Assembly (NCBI GenBank): GCA_963735885.1
Contig: CAVTMP010000007.1
Coordinates: 248,001 to 312,000 of the forward strand
DNA length: 64,000 bases
Source of the DNA: JBBSBL01 sp963735885
Lineage (GTDB): Bacteria; Actinomycetota; Thermoleophilia; Solirubrobacterales; Solirubrobacteraceae
Reading direction: 5' to 3'
Each line of letters starts with the position of its first letter. The stretch's first letter is position 1. The notes beneath the pieces were generated by a model. That model ran no database searches, was not told the DNA's origin, and was given only the letters and a program-made list of their open reading frames with translations. Shown here piece after piece: positions 11,090-22,352 of the stretch. The translations under genes and the position numbers were made by a program.

Positions 11090-13319
11090 CCGGACCACCG
11101 GGGCGGGGTCCGGGCGGCGACGTCGCGCCAGGACACCTGGCCGGCCTCGTTACGCCGCGCGCCGCCGCGCCCCGCGCCGGCGCCGGCAGCGCCAGCGGCT
11201 CCGGCCGGGCGACGCCGTGCCCCTGCGCGACCCGGACGCCGAGCTCGCGCAGCGCGGCGGCGGTCTCCTCCCGCTCGACCCGCTGGGCGATGACCTCGCG
11301 GCCCATCCCATCCCGGACGACGCCGACGAGCGCCCGCACCAGCTCGCGGTCGACGGGCTCGAGCGCCCAGTCTCCGACCATCGCACCCTCGAGCTTCAGC
11401 CAGTCGAAGGGCAGTCGCCGCAGGTGGGCGAGCGAGCCGAAGCGCCGCCCGAAGTTGTCCAGCGCCACCAGGCAGCCGATCTCCTTGGCGCGCGCCGCGA
11501 ACGCCGCGGCTCGGTCGAGACGGGCCGCGATCGCGTGCTCGCTGATCTCCAGGACGATCCGATCGGGCGGCACGCCGGCGGTCGCGAGCCGCTCGCCGAG
11601 CCGGTCGAGGCGCGCGGGCTCGGCGAGGGTGCGCGGCGCGAGGTTGATCCCGAGCCGCGGGTCGCCGCCGGCGGCGCGTTCGGCGGCGACGAGCGCGACC
11701 GCCCGCTCGAGGACCCAGGCGTCGAGGGCGGGCATGAGACCCAGCTGCTCGGCGGCCGAGAAGAAGCGGGCGGGCGCGAGCTCGCGGCCGTCGGCGGTCC
11801 GCAGCCGCGAGAGCACCTCGGCGTACACCCGCTGCCCGGTGCCGAGGTCCACCACCGGCTGCCCGTAGAGCACGAGGCGCCGCTGCTCGAGCGCCTCGCG
11901 AACCTCCGCGCCGACGGGGTCTTCCGCGCGAGAGCCGCTGCGCGGGCGACCGGCGTCCTCGTCCTCGGCCGGGGGTTCGAACATCACGGGGTCGGAGACG
12001 ACGAGGTCCCGCGCCGCGCCCGCTTCGAGCGGCCGGGAGAAGCGGTACCCCTGGGCGAACGTGCAGCGCATGGCACGGAGGCGGGCGGCCTGCTCGTCGG
12101 TCTCCACGCCCTCGGCGACGACGCTCACGCCGAGCCCGCGCGCCATCGAGAGCACCGCCTCGACGATCGCCTCGTCCTCGCCGCCCGCCTCGAGGTCGGC
12201 GACGAAGGCGCCCTCGATCTTCAGCGCGTCGATCGGCACCCGCCGCAGGTAGGTCAGCGAGGAGTGCCCGGTGCCGAAGTCGTCGAGCACGATGTGGCAG
12301 CCCAGCGCCTTGAGCGCCGCGAGCGAGGCGGTCACCGCGCCGGCGTCCTCGCGCAGCGCCGTCTCGGTGACCTCGAGGCTGAGCCGGCTCGCCTCGAGCC
12401 CGGCGCCGCGCAGCACCTGGGACACCGCCCCCGGCAGGTCCGGGTCGGCGACCTGGCGGGGGGAGAGGTTCACGTACAGCGTCACCGGCCGGTCGGGGCG
12501 CGCCACCTGCCAGGCCGCGGCGTCGCGGCAGGCCTCGGCCAGCGCGTCGCGGCCGATCGCGCCGATCAGGCCGTTGCGCTCGGCGGCGGCGAGGAAGGCG
12601 GCCGCGCTCAGCTCGCCGCGCTGCGGATGGCGCCAGCGCATCAGGGACTCGAAGCCGACGAGATGCCCGGTGAGCAGCGAGACCACCGGCTGATAGAGGT
12701 TGCGGAACTCGTGTCGCACGAGCCCGCCGTGGAGGTCCTCGCCCGTCCGCAGGCGGCTCGCGGCGCGATCGCGGCGGCCGGCGTCGTAGCCCTCGACCCG
12801 GCCCGGTCCCCGCTCCCGCGCCGCGGCCAGCGCGATCTCGGCGCGCAGCAGCAGATCGGGGGCGCGCACCGCGCCGTCGCCGTCTCCGGGCAGCGCCCAG
12901 CCCGCGCAGGCGCTGAGGTGGCACGGGCGGTCGGCGGCCGACACCGCGGGCGCGAGGGTGGCGAGCGCCGCGCCGGCGAGCCGCGCCCCGCCCTCGGGGC
13001 CGCCGGGCTCGCGGGCGACGAGCGCGAAGGCGTCGCCGCCGACACGCGCGAGGAGATCCACGGGCCCGGCGACGCCGGCGAGCCGCTCGGCCACGGCGAC
13101 GAGCAGGCCGTCGGCCGAGGGGCGCCCGAGCAGGTCGGCGAGGACGGTGAAGTCGTCGAGGTCGAGGATCACCAGGGCCGGCGTGGCGCCCTCGCGCAGC
13201 ATGGAGTCGAGGCGCTCGAGCAGGCGCTCGCGGCCGGGGAGCCCGGTGAGCGGGTCGGGAGGAGGTCCCGCCGCGCCGGTGGGGTGCTGGTGGATCCGGG
13301 TGTCGCCGGGCGAGGTCAC
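11010..13319 (-). CDS. GGDEF-EAL-EAL protein, c-di-GMP phosphodiesterase with degenerate second EAL
   Basis: Cytoplasmic signalling protein of about 769 aa. Order: a GGDEF-like domain (about 20-170) whose signature is GGDAF, so cyclase activity is doubtful. Next is a first EAL domain with ESLMRW, NLSPRQ, LEVTET, DDFGTGHSSL and AEGVET, all key residues kept. Last is a second EAL domain with AEVLSR and INLAPRT but LDNFG for DDFG and QRVERE for AEGVE, so probably inactive. Expected role: hydrolyse c-di-GMP, with the other domains sensing nucleotide. The start is uncertain: GTG 13319 has GAGG upstream, and another GTG lies at 13418. The C-terminal 27 codons overlap the convergent gene and look low-complexity. 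Confidence 0.85.
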   Translation of the reverse strand: MTSPGDTRIHQHPTGAAGPPPDPLTGLPGRERLLERLDSMLREGATPALVILDLDDFTVLADLLGRPSADGLLVAVAERLAGVAGPVDLLARVGGDAFALVAREPGGPEGGARLAGAALATLAPAVSAADRPCHLSACAGWALPGDGDGAVRAPDLLLRAEIALAAARERGPGRVEGYDAGRRDRAASRLRTGEDLHGGLVRHEFRNLYQPVVSLLTGHLVGFESLMRWRHPQRGELSAAAFLAAAERNGLIGAIGRDALAEACRDAAAWQVARPDRPVTLYVNLSPRQVADPDLPGAVSQVLRGAGLEASRLSLEVTETALREDAGAVTASLAALKALGCHIVLDDFGTGHSSLTYLRRVPIDALKIEGAFVADLEAGGEDEAIVEAVLSMARGLGVSVVAEGVETDEQAARLRAMRCTFAQGYRFSRPLEAGAARDLVVSDPVMFEPPAEDEDAGRPRSGSRAEDPVGAEVREALEQRRLVLYGQPVVDLGTGQRVYAEVLSRLRTADGRELAPARFFSAAEQLGLMPALDAWVLERAVALVAAERAAGGDPRLGINLAPRTLAEPARLDRLGERLATAGVPPDRIVLEISEHAIAARLDRAAAFAARAKEIGCLVALDNFGRRFGSLAHLRRLPFDWLKLEGAMVGDWALEPVDRELVRALVGVVRDGMGREVIAQRVEREETAAALRELGVRVAQGHGVARPEPLALPAPARGAAARGVTRPARCPGATSPPGPRPGGPATAAAPSPSGTPRARSARSRGRAPTA

Positions 13320-13480
13320 AGTGGGGGTCGCCTCGTTGCGAATGTCGCTTGTCCCCCTATCGGCATCTCGGCGCGCCGGCGGGAGCGCCGCCGCCGGGCG
13401 CCGCGGCGCGGCCGGCACCCGTTCACATCCCGATCACCCCGCGTTGACGGGAAGATCACGAATTGCAGGGCTTTTCGGCC

Positions 13481-13486
13481 TACCGT
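13481..13486 (+). promoter_or_regulatory. -10-like element TACCGT upstream of the PHP-glycosyltransferase gene
   Basis: TANNNT hexamer 31 nt before the ATG at 13518, with GAGAGAACGAG as ribosome site in between. Confidence 0.3.
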
Positions 13487-13517
13487 CGCGAAGCGACCGA
13501 AACGAGAGAACGAGCCG

Positions 13518-15779
13518 ATGGAGGCCACCATGTCCCCCGACGGGACCAGCCGGGCCGACCTGCACTGCCACTCGACCGCGTCGCAGCTCAGCAAGCTGGG
13601 AGTCCAGCGCGCGCTCGGGATCCCGGAGTGCGCCACCCCGCCCGAGGAGGTCTACGCCCTCGCCAAGCGGCGCGGGATGGACTTCGTGACGATCACCGAC
13701 CACGACACGATCTCCGGCGTGCTGGAGATCGCCGACCGCCCGGACGTCTTCGTCTCGGTGGAGCTCACCACGTGGTTCCGCGACGAGGACCGCGCGGTCC
13801 ACGTCCTGTGCTGGGGCATCACGCCGGAGGACCACGCGTGGCTGCAGGCTCACGCGCGCGACGTCGAGACCTGCGCGGCCTACCTCCACGAGCACGACGT
13901 CGCCTGCGCGCTCGCCCACCCCTTCTACGCGGTCGAGGCGCCGCTGCTGCCCCGCCACCGCCGGCGCCTGGCCCAGCTCTTCCCGGCGTGGGAGGTGCGC
14001 AACGGCGCCCGCGCGCCCGAGCTCAACGCGCCGGCCGCGACGTACGTCGAGACCCACGGCGGCACCGGCGTCGGCGGCTCCGACGACCACGCCGGCGTCG
14101 ACATCGGCCGCACGTACACGGCCACCCGTCGGGTGACCGGGCCGACGGCGTTCCTCGCCGAGGTCCGGGCCGGGGCGTGCGCCGCGGGCGGGCGCCAGGG
14201 CAGCGCGGCGAAGTGGGCCCACGCCGCGGTGGCCCTGGCCGCGCGCGCCGTCGGCGTCGAGGGCGCCGAGACGCCCGACCCGCGCGCCACCTGGGACATC
14301 GTCGAGCGGGTCATGCGCCAGGGCGACGCGCGGCGCGGCGAGGGCGGCGGCGAGCTCGGGCCGGAGGAGGCCCGCCGCCTGGTGGGCGCCTGGCTCGACG
14401 CGATGGCGCTCCCGCGCGACGTGACGGCGCTGCTGGAGCTCCTGCAGGCGCCGGACTTCAGCCACTCCGCGCTGGAGCGACGGGCGCGCCGCATCCACGA
14501 GCGCCGGCTGCGCGCCGCCGCGGGCGCCGCGGCGGCGGACCCGCGGATCGAGGCCCTCGGCGCCGCGGCCCGGGACCTCGCGGCCGCCTGCACGACCGTG
14601 ATCCCCTACGTCCCGGCGGCGGCGTTCCTCGCGCGCGAGCGGGCGAAGGTGGCCCCCGGCCGCGAGGAGCCGCCGCGGGTCGCGGTCGTCGCCGACGGGA
14701 TCGGCGCGATGCACGGCGTGACCCACGCACTCGCGCAGCTCCGCGAGCACGGCGTGCCGGGCCACGAGGTCGAGGTCATCGGCACCGACGCGGATCTCGA
14801 CCGGCGTCTCGCGTCGGTCACCGAGATCCCGGTGCCCCACTACCCCGGCCTGCGGCTCGGCGTCCCCAGCCTGCACGGGGTGGTCGACGCGCTCGCCGAC
14901 GGCCGCCACGACCTCGTCCACCTCACGGCGCCCGGGCCCGCGAACCTCGCGGTGGCGCTCGTCGCGCGGATGATGGGCACGCCGGTCGTCGGCTCCTACC
15001 ACACCGAGCTCGCGGCCTACGCGGAGCTCCGCGTCGAGGACCCGGCGTTGCACGCCGCGGCACGCGCCGCGCTGGCGGCGTTCTACCGCCACGTCGGCGT
15101 CGTGCTCTCTCCCAGCGCCGCGGCCGACGCCTCACTGCGCGACCTCGGCGTCGACGGCGCGCGGATCGCCCGCTGGGACCGCGGCGTCGACACCGTGCGC
15201 TTCGACCCGAGCCGGCGCACGCGGCCGGCCGATGACGGGCGCGTCGTGTGCCTCTACGCGGGCCGGCTGACCCGCGAGAAGGGCATCGATCTCCTGGCCG
15301 AGGCGATGCGCGACGCGCGCCGCCGCGACCGCCGGCTGGAGCTCGTGGTGGCCGGCGAGGGTCCCGAGGCCGGGCGGCTCGACGGGATCGCGCGGCCGCT
15401 GGGGCGGCTCGAGGGCCAGGACCTCGCCCGGGCGTACGCCGACGCCGACCTCTTCGTCTTCCCGAGCCGCACCGACACGTTCGGCCAGGTCGTGCTCGAG
15501 GCGCAGGCGAGCGGGCTCCCGGTGATCGCCGTGGCCGAGGGCGGGCCCCGGGAGCTCGTCGAGGACGGCGTGACCGGTCGGCTGACCGCGGCCGACCCCG
15601 CGGCGCTCGCCTCGGCCATCGCCTCGCTCGCCGGCGACCCCGCGGGACGGGCGCGGGCCGGCACGGCGGCGCGCCGCGCCGCGCTCGGGCGCAGCTGGGC
15701 GGCGAGCACGGAGCGTCTCGCGGCGGGCTACCGGCGCGCGCTGGCGCCGCCGCCCACCGCGCAGCGGCGGGCGGCGTAG
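13518..15779 (+). CDS. PHP-domain phosphoesterase fused to a GT4 glycosyltransferase
   Basis: Single 753-aa polypeptide. Residues about 10-230 form a PHP metallohydrolase domain with a full metal-ligand set visible: DLHCHST, TITDHDT, SVELTT, VHVLCWG, AHPFYAV and GSDDHAG. A linker (about 230-375) follows. Residues about 380-745 form a GT-B family 4 transferase: CLYAGRLTREKGID, VVAGEGPE and the nucleotide-sugar site FPSRTDTFGQVVLEAQASG. The transferase half resembles mannosyltransferases acting on lipid or glycan acceptors. The PHP half may remove a phosphate from the same substrate. The substrate is unknown, and the link between the two activities is inference. Confidence 0.88.
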   Translation: MEATMSPDGTSRADLHCHSTASQLSKLGVQRALGIPECATPPEEVYALAKRRGMDFVTITDHDTISGVLEIADRPDVFVSVELTTWFRDEDRAVHVLCWGITPEDHAWLQAHARDVETCAAYLHEHDVACALAHPFYAVEAPLLPRHRRRLAQLFPAWEVRNGARAPELNAPAATYVETHGGTGVGGSDDHAGVDIGRTYTATRRVTGPTAFLAEVRAGACAAGGRQGSAAKWAHAAVALAARAVGVEGAETPDPRATWDIVERVMRQGDARRGEGGGELGPEEARRLVGAWLDAMALPRDVTALLELLQAPDFSHSALERRARRIHERRLRAAAGAAAADPRIEALGAAARDLAAACTTVIPYVPAAAFLARERAKVAPGREEPPRVAVVADGIGAMHGVTHALAQLREHGVPGHEVEVIGTDADLDRRLASVTEIPVPHYPGLRLGVPSLHGVVDALADGRHDLVHLTAPGPANLAVALVARMMGTPVVGSYHTELAAYAELRVEDPALHAAARAALAAFYRHVGVVLSPSAAADASLRDLGVDGARIARWDRGVDTVRFDPSRRTRPADDGRVVCLYAGRLTREKGIDLLAEAMRDARRRDRRLELVVAGEGPEAGRLDGIARPLGRLEGQDLARAYADADLFVFPSRTDTFGQVVLEAQASGLPVIAVAEGGPRELVEDGVTGRLTAADPAALASAIASLAGDPAGRARAGTAARRAALGRSWAASTERLAAGYRRALAPPPTAQRRAA

Positions 15780-15889
15780 GGGTCCGGCGCGCCGCGGTCG
15801 CGATCGGCGGAGCGACGCCCGGCGCGGCCACGTCCGGTGCGCCGTTCCTCGATGTCTTTCGCCGGTCTGACCTCGGCCCGCCGGCCCCC

Positions 15890-17128
15890 TTACCCCGCCA
15901 GCGGCACGCCCGGGTTGGCCGGGTCCCGCTCGGAGACCCCGTGCGGGGAGCCGTAGGCGGCGAGCAGGTCGAGGAACGGCACCGGATCGAAGGCCTCGGG
16001 GCCGAGCACTCCGGTGCCCGACCAGGCCCCCGTGGCGAGCAGCTCCATGGCGACGACCGGGTTGAGCGCCGTCTGCCAGACCACGGCCTGGCACCCGTAG
16101 TCGCGCATCGTCGTCGCGTTGTCGGCCGCGTGGTAGAGGTAGGTGGCGCGGGGCTCCCCGTCCTTGCCGCGGCCGGTGACCAGCGTGCCGGCGCACGTCT
16201 TGCCGGTCATCCGCTCGCCGAGCGTGGCCGGGTCCGGGAGCACCGCGGCGACGACGTCGCGCGGCGCCACCTCGACGCCGCGCACGCCGATCGGCTCGGT
16301 CGCGTCGAGACCGAGCTTGTGCAGGGTCCTCAGCACCCCGATGAACTCCTCGCCGAGCCCGTACTTGAAGGTGCAGCGCTCGACGTCCACCCAGCGCGGG
16401 ATGAGGACGACCTCCTCGTGCTCGACGTTCACGCACTCGACCGGGCCGATGCCCTCGGGGAACTCGAAGACCTCGGGCTCGGAGAACGGCGGCGTGGTGA
16501 ACCAGCCGCGGCCCCGCTCGTAGATCAGCGGCGGGTTGAGGCACTCCTCGATCGTCGTCCAGATCGAGAAGGTCGGCGCGAAGTCGTAGCCCTCCACGAC
16601 GAGGTTCGCCCCGTCGCGCACCCCGGCCTCGTCGATGTGGGAGAAGAGGTGGTCGGCGGCGAAGCGAGCGGCGACGTCGGAGAACCCCGGCTCGACGCCG
16701 ATCCCCACGAGCTGGAGCAGGCCGGCCGCCTCCCACTGCTCCGCGACCGCGAACTGGGCGTCGCCGAGCATGACGCCCGTGGCCTCGTACGGCGCCTCGG
16801 GATGGCGCTCGGAGAGCGTCGCGGCCATGTCGAGGTAGGCGCAGCGGGCCCCGAAGGCGGCCTCGTAGATCGGCGGGTTGAACCGCGGGTCACAGGCGTT
16901 GAGGACGAGGTCCGCGTCCTCGGCGCGCATCAGCCCCTCGAGCGCCTCGGCGTCGGACGCGTCGACCTGGGCCCAGCCGAAGCGGTCGTCGTCCAGGCGC
17001 TCGACCACGGCGCGCGCGCGGTGGATGTCGACGTCGGCCAGGACGAGCCGGTCGAAGAACTCGCGGCGCCGGGCGATGGCCGCGGCGGCGGAGCCCACCC
17101 CGCCCGCGCCGACGATGAGGATCTTCAT
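15890..17128 (-). CDS. Saccharopine dehydrogenase-family NAD(P)-dependent oxidoreductase
   Basis: Cytoplasmic oxidoreductase of 412 aa. The N-terminal Rossmann domain starts MKILIVGAGGVGSAAA, with acidic DVDIHRA selecting the adenosine ribose. The C-terminal catalytic domain contains GIGVEPGFSDVAARF and DNATTMRDYGCQAV. The family includes carboxynorspermidine synthase, lysine 6-dehydrogenase and saccharopine reductase; which reaction is catalysed here cannot be decided. The ATG at 17128 sits 8 nt after a TACGTT -10-like element with no Shine-Dalgarno. It is divergent from the carbonic anhydrase and convergent with the PHP-GT gene. Confidence 0.85.
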   Translation of the reverse strand: MKILIVGAGGVGSAAAAIARRREFFDRLVLADVDIHRARAVVERLDDDRFGWAQVDASDAEALEGLMRAEDADLVLNACDPRFNPPIYEAAFGARCAYLDMAATLSERHPEAPYEATGVMLGDAQFAVAEQWEAAGLLQLVGIGVEPGFSDVAARFAADHLFSHIDEAGVRDGANLVVEGYDFAPTFSIWTTIEECLNPPLIYERGRGWFTTPPFSEPEVFEFPEGIGPVECVNVEHEEVVLIPRWVDVERCTFKYGLGEEFIGVLRTLHKLGLDATEPIGVRGVEVAPRDVVAAVLPDPATLGERMTGKTCAGTLVTGRGKDGEPRATYLYHAADNATTMRDYGCQAVVWQTALNPVVAMELLATGAWSGTGVLGPEAFDPVPFLDLLAAYGSPHGVSERDPANPGVPLAG

Positions 17129-17136
17129 GGCGCGGA

Positions 17137-17142
17137 AACGTA
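17137..17142 (-). promoter_or_regulatory. -10-like element TACGTT, 8 nt before the ATG at 17128
   Basis: The spacing predicts a leaderless transcript for the saccharopine-dehydrogenase-like gene. Confidence 0.45.
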
Positions 17143-17229
17143 CTGTCCCGCGCGGGCGGCGACGCGCCGGGCCTTGGGGGTCCCCGGCGCGGCGGGTCCG
17201 GCCCCCGATGCTTGGCGGCGGGTTTTGTC

Positions 17230-17235
17230 TATATT
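17230..17235 (+). promoter_or_regulatory. -10-like element TATATT upstream of the carbonic anhydrase
   Basis: It lies in an unusually AT-rich island (TTTTGTCTATATTCTGGATC) within a GC-rich gap, about 60 nt before the ATG at 17298. No convincing -35 is seen. Confidence 0.4.
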
Positions 17236-17297
17236 CTGGATCAGGTTTCGGGCCTTGCACCCGGCCAGTCCCCGTGATCCGACCGAAAGGCAGCGCC

Positions 17298-17789
17298 ATG
17301 AGCGTCACCGACGAGCTGCTCCGCAACGCGGAGGCCTACGCCGGGAGCTTCGACAAGGGCGATCTCCCGCTCCCGCCCGGCCGCAAGGTCGCGGTCCTCG
17401 CGTGCATGGACGCGCGCCTGAACCCGTACGGGCTCCTCGGGCTCCAGGAGGGCGACGCGCACGTGATCCGCAATGCCGGCGGCGTGGTGACCGACGACGA
17501 GATCCGCTCGCTGGCGATCTCCCAGCGCCTGCTCGGCACCGAGGAGATCGTCCTCATCCACCACACCGACTGCGGCATGCTCACCTTCACCGACGACGAC
17601 TTCAAGCGCTCGGTGCAGGACGACGTCGGGATCAAGCCCGAGTGGGCGGCCGAGGCCTTCGGCGACCTCGACGAGGACGTCCGGCAGTCCATCGCGCGGA
17701 TCAGGGCGAGCCCGTTCATCCCCCGCAAGGACAGCGTGCGCGGCTTCGTCTACGACGTCGAGACCGGGAAGCTGCGCGAGGTGAGCTGA
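17298..17789 (+). CDS. Beta-class carbonic anhydrase
   Basis: Interconverts CO2 and bicarbonate; 163 aa, cytoplasmic. The beta-class zinc site is visible: Cys36, Asp38 and Arg40 in ACMDAR, and His89 and Cys92 in HHTDCGM. GGVVTDDEIRSL and the C-terminal VRGFVYDVETGKL match the short actinobacterial type (Rv1284-like). The ATG at 17298 has GAAAGG 7-12 nt upstream. Two strong hairpins follow the gene. Bicarbonate from it could serve acyl-CoA carboxylases, but no operon links them. Confidence 0.94.
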   Translation: MSVTDELLRNAEAYAGSFDKGDLPLPPGRKVAVLACMDARLNPYGLLGLQEGDAHVIRNAGGVVTDDEIRSLAISQRLLGTEEIVLIHHTDCGMLTFTDDDFKRSVQDDVGIKPEWAAEAFGDLDEDVRQSIARIRASPFIPRKDSVRGFVYDVETGKLREVS

Positions 17790-17820
17790 CCTTCGAGCGA
17801 CGGCGCGGGAGCGTCGCGAG

Positions 17821-17844
17821 CCTCGGGCGGGGTACCGCCCGAGG
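17821..17844 (+). terminator. Perfect 10-bp hairpin after the carbonic anhydrase
   Basis: CCTCGGGCGG-GGTA-CCGCCCGAGG, 31 nt after the stop codon. First of two tandem stem-loops. Confidence 0.55.
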
Positions 17845-17855
17845 ACGGCTCGTCC

Positions 17856-17893
17856 CCGAGGGCCCCGGTCGCCGAAGCGGCCGGGGCCCTCGG
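17856..17893 (+). terminator. Perfect 13-bp hairpin, main terminator before marR
   Basis: CCGAGGGCCCCGG pairs fully with CCGGGGCCCTCGG across a 12-nt loop and is followed by TCGTTCG. This is the strongest stem-loop found in the window. It separates the carbonic anhydrase from the marR promoter. Confidence 0.7.
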
Positions 17894-17919
17894 TCGTTCG
17901 AGAGGGACGTCGCACCTGA

Positions 17920-17925
17920 TATAGT
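17920..17925 (+). promoter_or_regulatory. -10 element TATAGT of the marR-MFS operon
   Basis: Clear -10 hexamer 17 nt before the TTG start of marR, abutting the palindromic operator. No good -35 is visible. Confidence 0.5.
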
Positions 17926-17937
17926 TAGCAACGCTAA
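17925..17937. promoter_or_regulatory. Palindromic MarR operator TTAGCAACGCTAA
   Basis: Perfect TTAGC-AAC-GCTAA inverted repeat overlapping the end of the -10 and the predicted transcription start. It ends 5 nt before the marR TTG. The size and AT-rich symmetry fit a MarR dimer site, so autorepression of the regulator and exporter is likely. Confidence 0.6.
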
Positions 17938-17942
17938 TCACC

Positions 17943-18392
17943 TTGGAGCCCGCCGCCACCACCACGTCCCCCACCACCACCGACCTCGCCGCCCACCTGC
18001 GGCTGAGCGTGACGCGCACGGCCCGCCGCCTGCGCCAGGAGGCCGGATCGGGGCTGACGCCCTCCCTCGCCGCGGCGCTGGCCACCGTCGAGCGCCACGG
18101 GCCGCTCGCCCCGAGTGCCCTGGCGGCGGCGGAGCGGATCCGGCGCCCGACCGCCACCCGGATCGTCGGGCGCCTGGAGGACGACGGCCTCGTCGCGCGG
18201 GCGCCCGACCCGGACGACGGCCGCGGGTGCCTCGTGCGCATCACTCCGCGCGGCCGCGCGCTGCTCCGCAGCCTGCGCTCCCGCAAGACCGCCTTCCTCG
18301 CGCGGCGCCTGGAGGCGCTCGACCCCGAGGACCGGGCGGCCCTCGACCGCGCCGCCCGGCTGCTCGACCGCCTGCTCGAGGACACCCCGTGA
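17943..18392 (+). CDS. MarR-family transcriptional regulator
   Basis: Winged-helix repressor of 149 aa. The recognition region LAAAERIRRPTATRIVGRLEDDGLVAR and the wing APDPDDGRGCLVRITPRGR match the MarR family. TTG start. The TATAGT promoter and the TTAGC-N3-GCTAA palindrome sit directly upstream. The stop overlaps the GTG of the MFS gene (GTGA), indicating translational coupling. It probably responds to a small molecule exported by the transporter. Confidence 0.88.
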   Translation: MEPAATTTSPTTTDLAAHLRLSVTRTARRLRQEAGSGLTPSLAAALATVERHGPLAPSALAAAERIRRPTATRIVGRLEDDGLVARAPDPDDGRGCLVRITPRGRALLRSLRSRKTAFLARRLEALDPEDRAALDRAARLLDRLLEDTP

Positions 18393-19672
18393 GCGGCGCC
18401 CTGCGGGCCTCGTTCCGCTCCCTTCAGGTGCCGAACTACCGGCGCTACTTCGCCGGCCAGATCGTCTCGCTCAGCGGCAACTGGATGCAGACGGTGGCCG
18501 AGATGTGGCTGGTGCTGCGGCTCACCGGAAGCGGGACGGCCGTCGGCCTGGCGGCAGCGCTGCAGTTCCTCCCGATGCTGCTCGGCGCCGCCTGGGGCGG
18601 GCTGCTGGCCGACCGGCTCCCGAAGCGGCGCCTGCTCGTCGCGACCCAGGCGGCCATGGCGATTCCGGCGCTCGTGCTCTTCGCGCTCGCCCTCGGGGGC
18701 GCCCCGCCGCTGTGGGCGGTGCTGGCGCTGATCCTCGCCCGCGGGACGGTCAACGCCGTGGACCACCCGACGCGCCAGGCCTTCATCGTCGAGATGGTCG
18801 GGCCCGACCGGCTGCTCAACGCCGTGTCGCTCAACGCCGCGCTGATCAACTCCGCCCGCGTCATCGGCCCCGCGCTGGCCGGCGTGCTCATCGCCACGGT
18901 CGGGATCGCGCCGTGCTTCGCGATCAACGCCCTGACCTTCCTCGTGATGATCGGGATGCTCGCCGGGATGGACCGCTCGGCGCTGCGCAGCGCGGAGCCC
19001 GCCTCGCGCTCGCCGGGCCAGGTGCGGCGCGCCGTGGCCCACGTGCGCGCGACGCCGGAGCTGCGGATCCCACTGCTGCTCATGGCGCTGGTGGGCACGC
19101 TCGCCTTCAACTTCCAGGTCGTGCTGCCGCTGCTCGCCCGCTTCGCGTTCGGCGACCACGACGGCGGGGCGTACGCCGCGCTGACCACCGCGATGGGGCT
19201 CGGCGCCGTCGCCGGCGCGCTCGTCATGGGGGCGCGGGGACGCCCGAAGCCCGTCTTCATCACCGGAGCCGCCGTCGCCTTCGGCCTCGTGATGCTGCTC
19301 ACCGCGGCGGCGCCGACCCTGCCGCTCGCGCTCGCCGCGCTCGTCCTCACCGGCGCGGCCAGCGTCGCGTTCGCGGCGAGCGTGAACTCCTCGCTCCAGC
19401 TCTCCACCCGCCCGCGGATGCGAGGCCGGATCATGGCCCTCTACGCGATGGTCTTCCTCGGCTCGACGCCGCTCGGCGGACCCCTCACCGGGTGGCTGGC
19501 GGGTTGGGCCGGGCCGCGCGCCGCGCTCGTCCTCGGCGCCGCCGCGGCGATCGCCGGGGGCCTCGCCGCCCGCGTCGCCTACCGGCGGGCGGGCATCCCG
19601 CTCGACCGCCCCGCCGGCCCCCCGGCCGGTGCCGTCGCGACCCCGGTTCAGGGCCGGTTGAGGTGGCCCCGC

Positions 19673-19678
19673 TACCCT
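19673..19678 (+). promoter_or_regulatory. -10-like element TACCCT upstream of ftsH
   Basis: Lies 16 nt before the ftsH ATG, inside the end of the MFS frame, giving a leader of at most about 10 nt. No Shine-Dalgarno is seen. Confidence 0.35.
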
Positions 19679-19694
19679 CGTCGCAGAGCCGACG

Positions 19695-21779
<2,085 letters not shown>

Positions 21780-22352
21780 ACCACACGAGCGCGCCGACGA
21801 GCGCCGCCCCCGCCGCCACGGCGGCCCACACCCCGACCTGCTCGACGAGCCGCTCGCCGGTCGCCCCGAGGAAGTAGCCGAGCAGACCCACCGAGGTCGC
21901 CCAGCAGATCCCCCCGAGCGCGTTCCAGAGGAAGAACGACCGCGGCGGCATGCGGTTCGCCCCGGCGAGGACGGCCGCGGTGATGCGCAGCAACGCGACC
22001 CAGCGCCCGAGGAACACGGCCTTGGCGCCGTGGCGCGCGAAGAACCGGTCGCCGTGGTGGAGCACCAGCATCCGGCGCGCGTAGAGGGGGCCGGGCCGCT
22101 CGAGCAGCCGCCGGCCGCCCTTGCGGCCGATCCAGAAGCCGAGGTTGTCGCCGACGATCGCGCCGAGCGCCGCGGCGACGATGACCCACTCGATGTCCAA
22201 GCGCCCGCGGTTCGCGGCGATCGCGGCCACGAGCAGCGCCGTCTCGCCCGGCACCGGCACGCCCATGGACTCCACGCCGATGAGCAGGCCGACGATGAGG
22301 TACCCGGCGTGGTCGGGCACGTCGATCAGCGCGCCGAGCACGAGCAGGCCGA

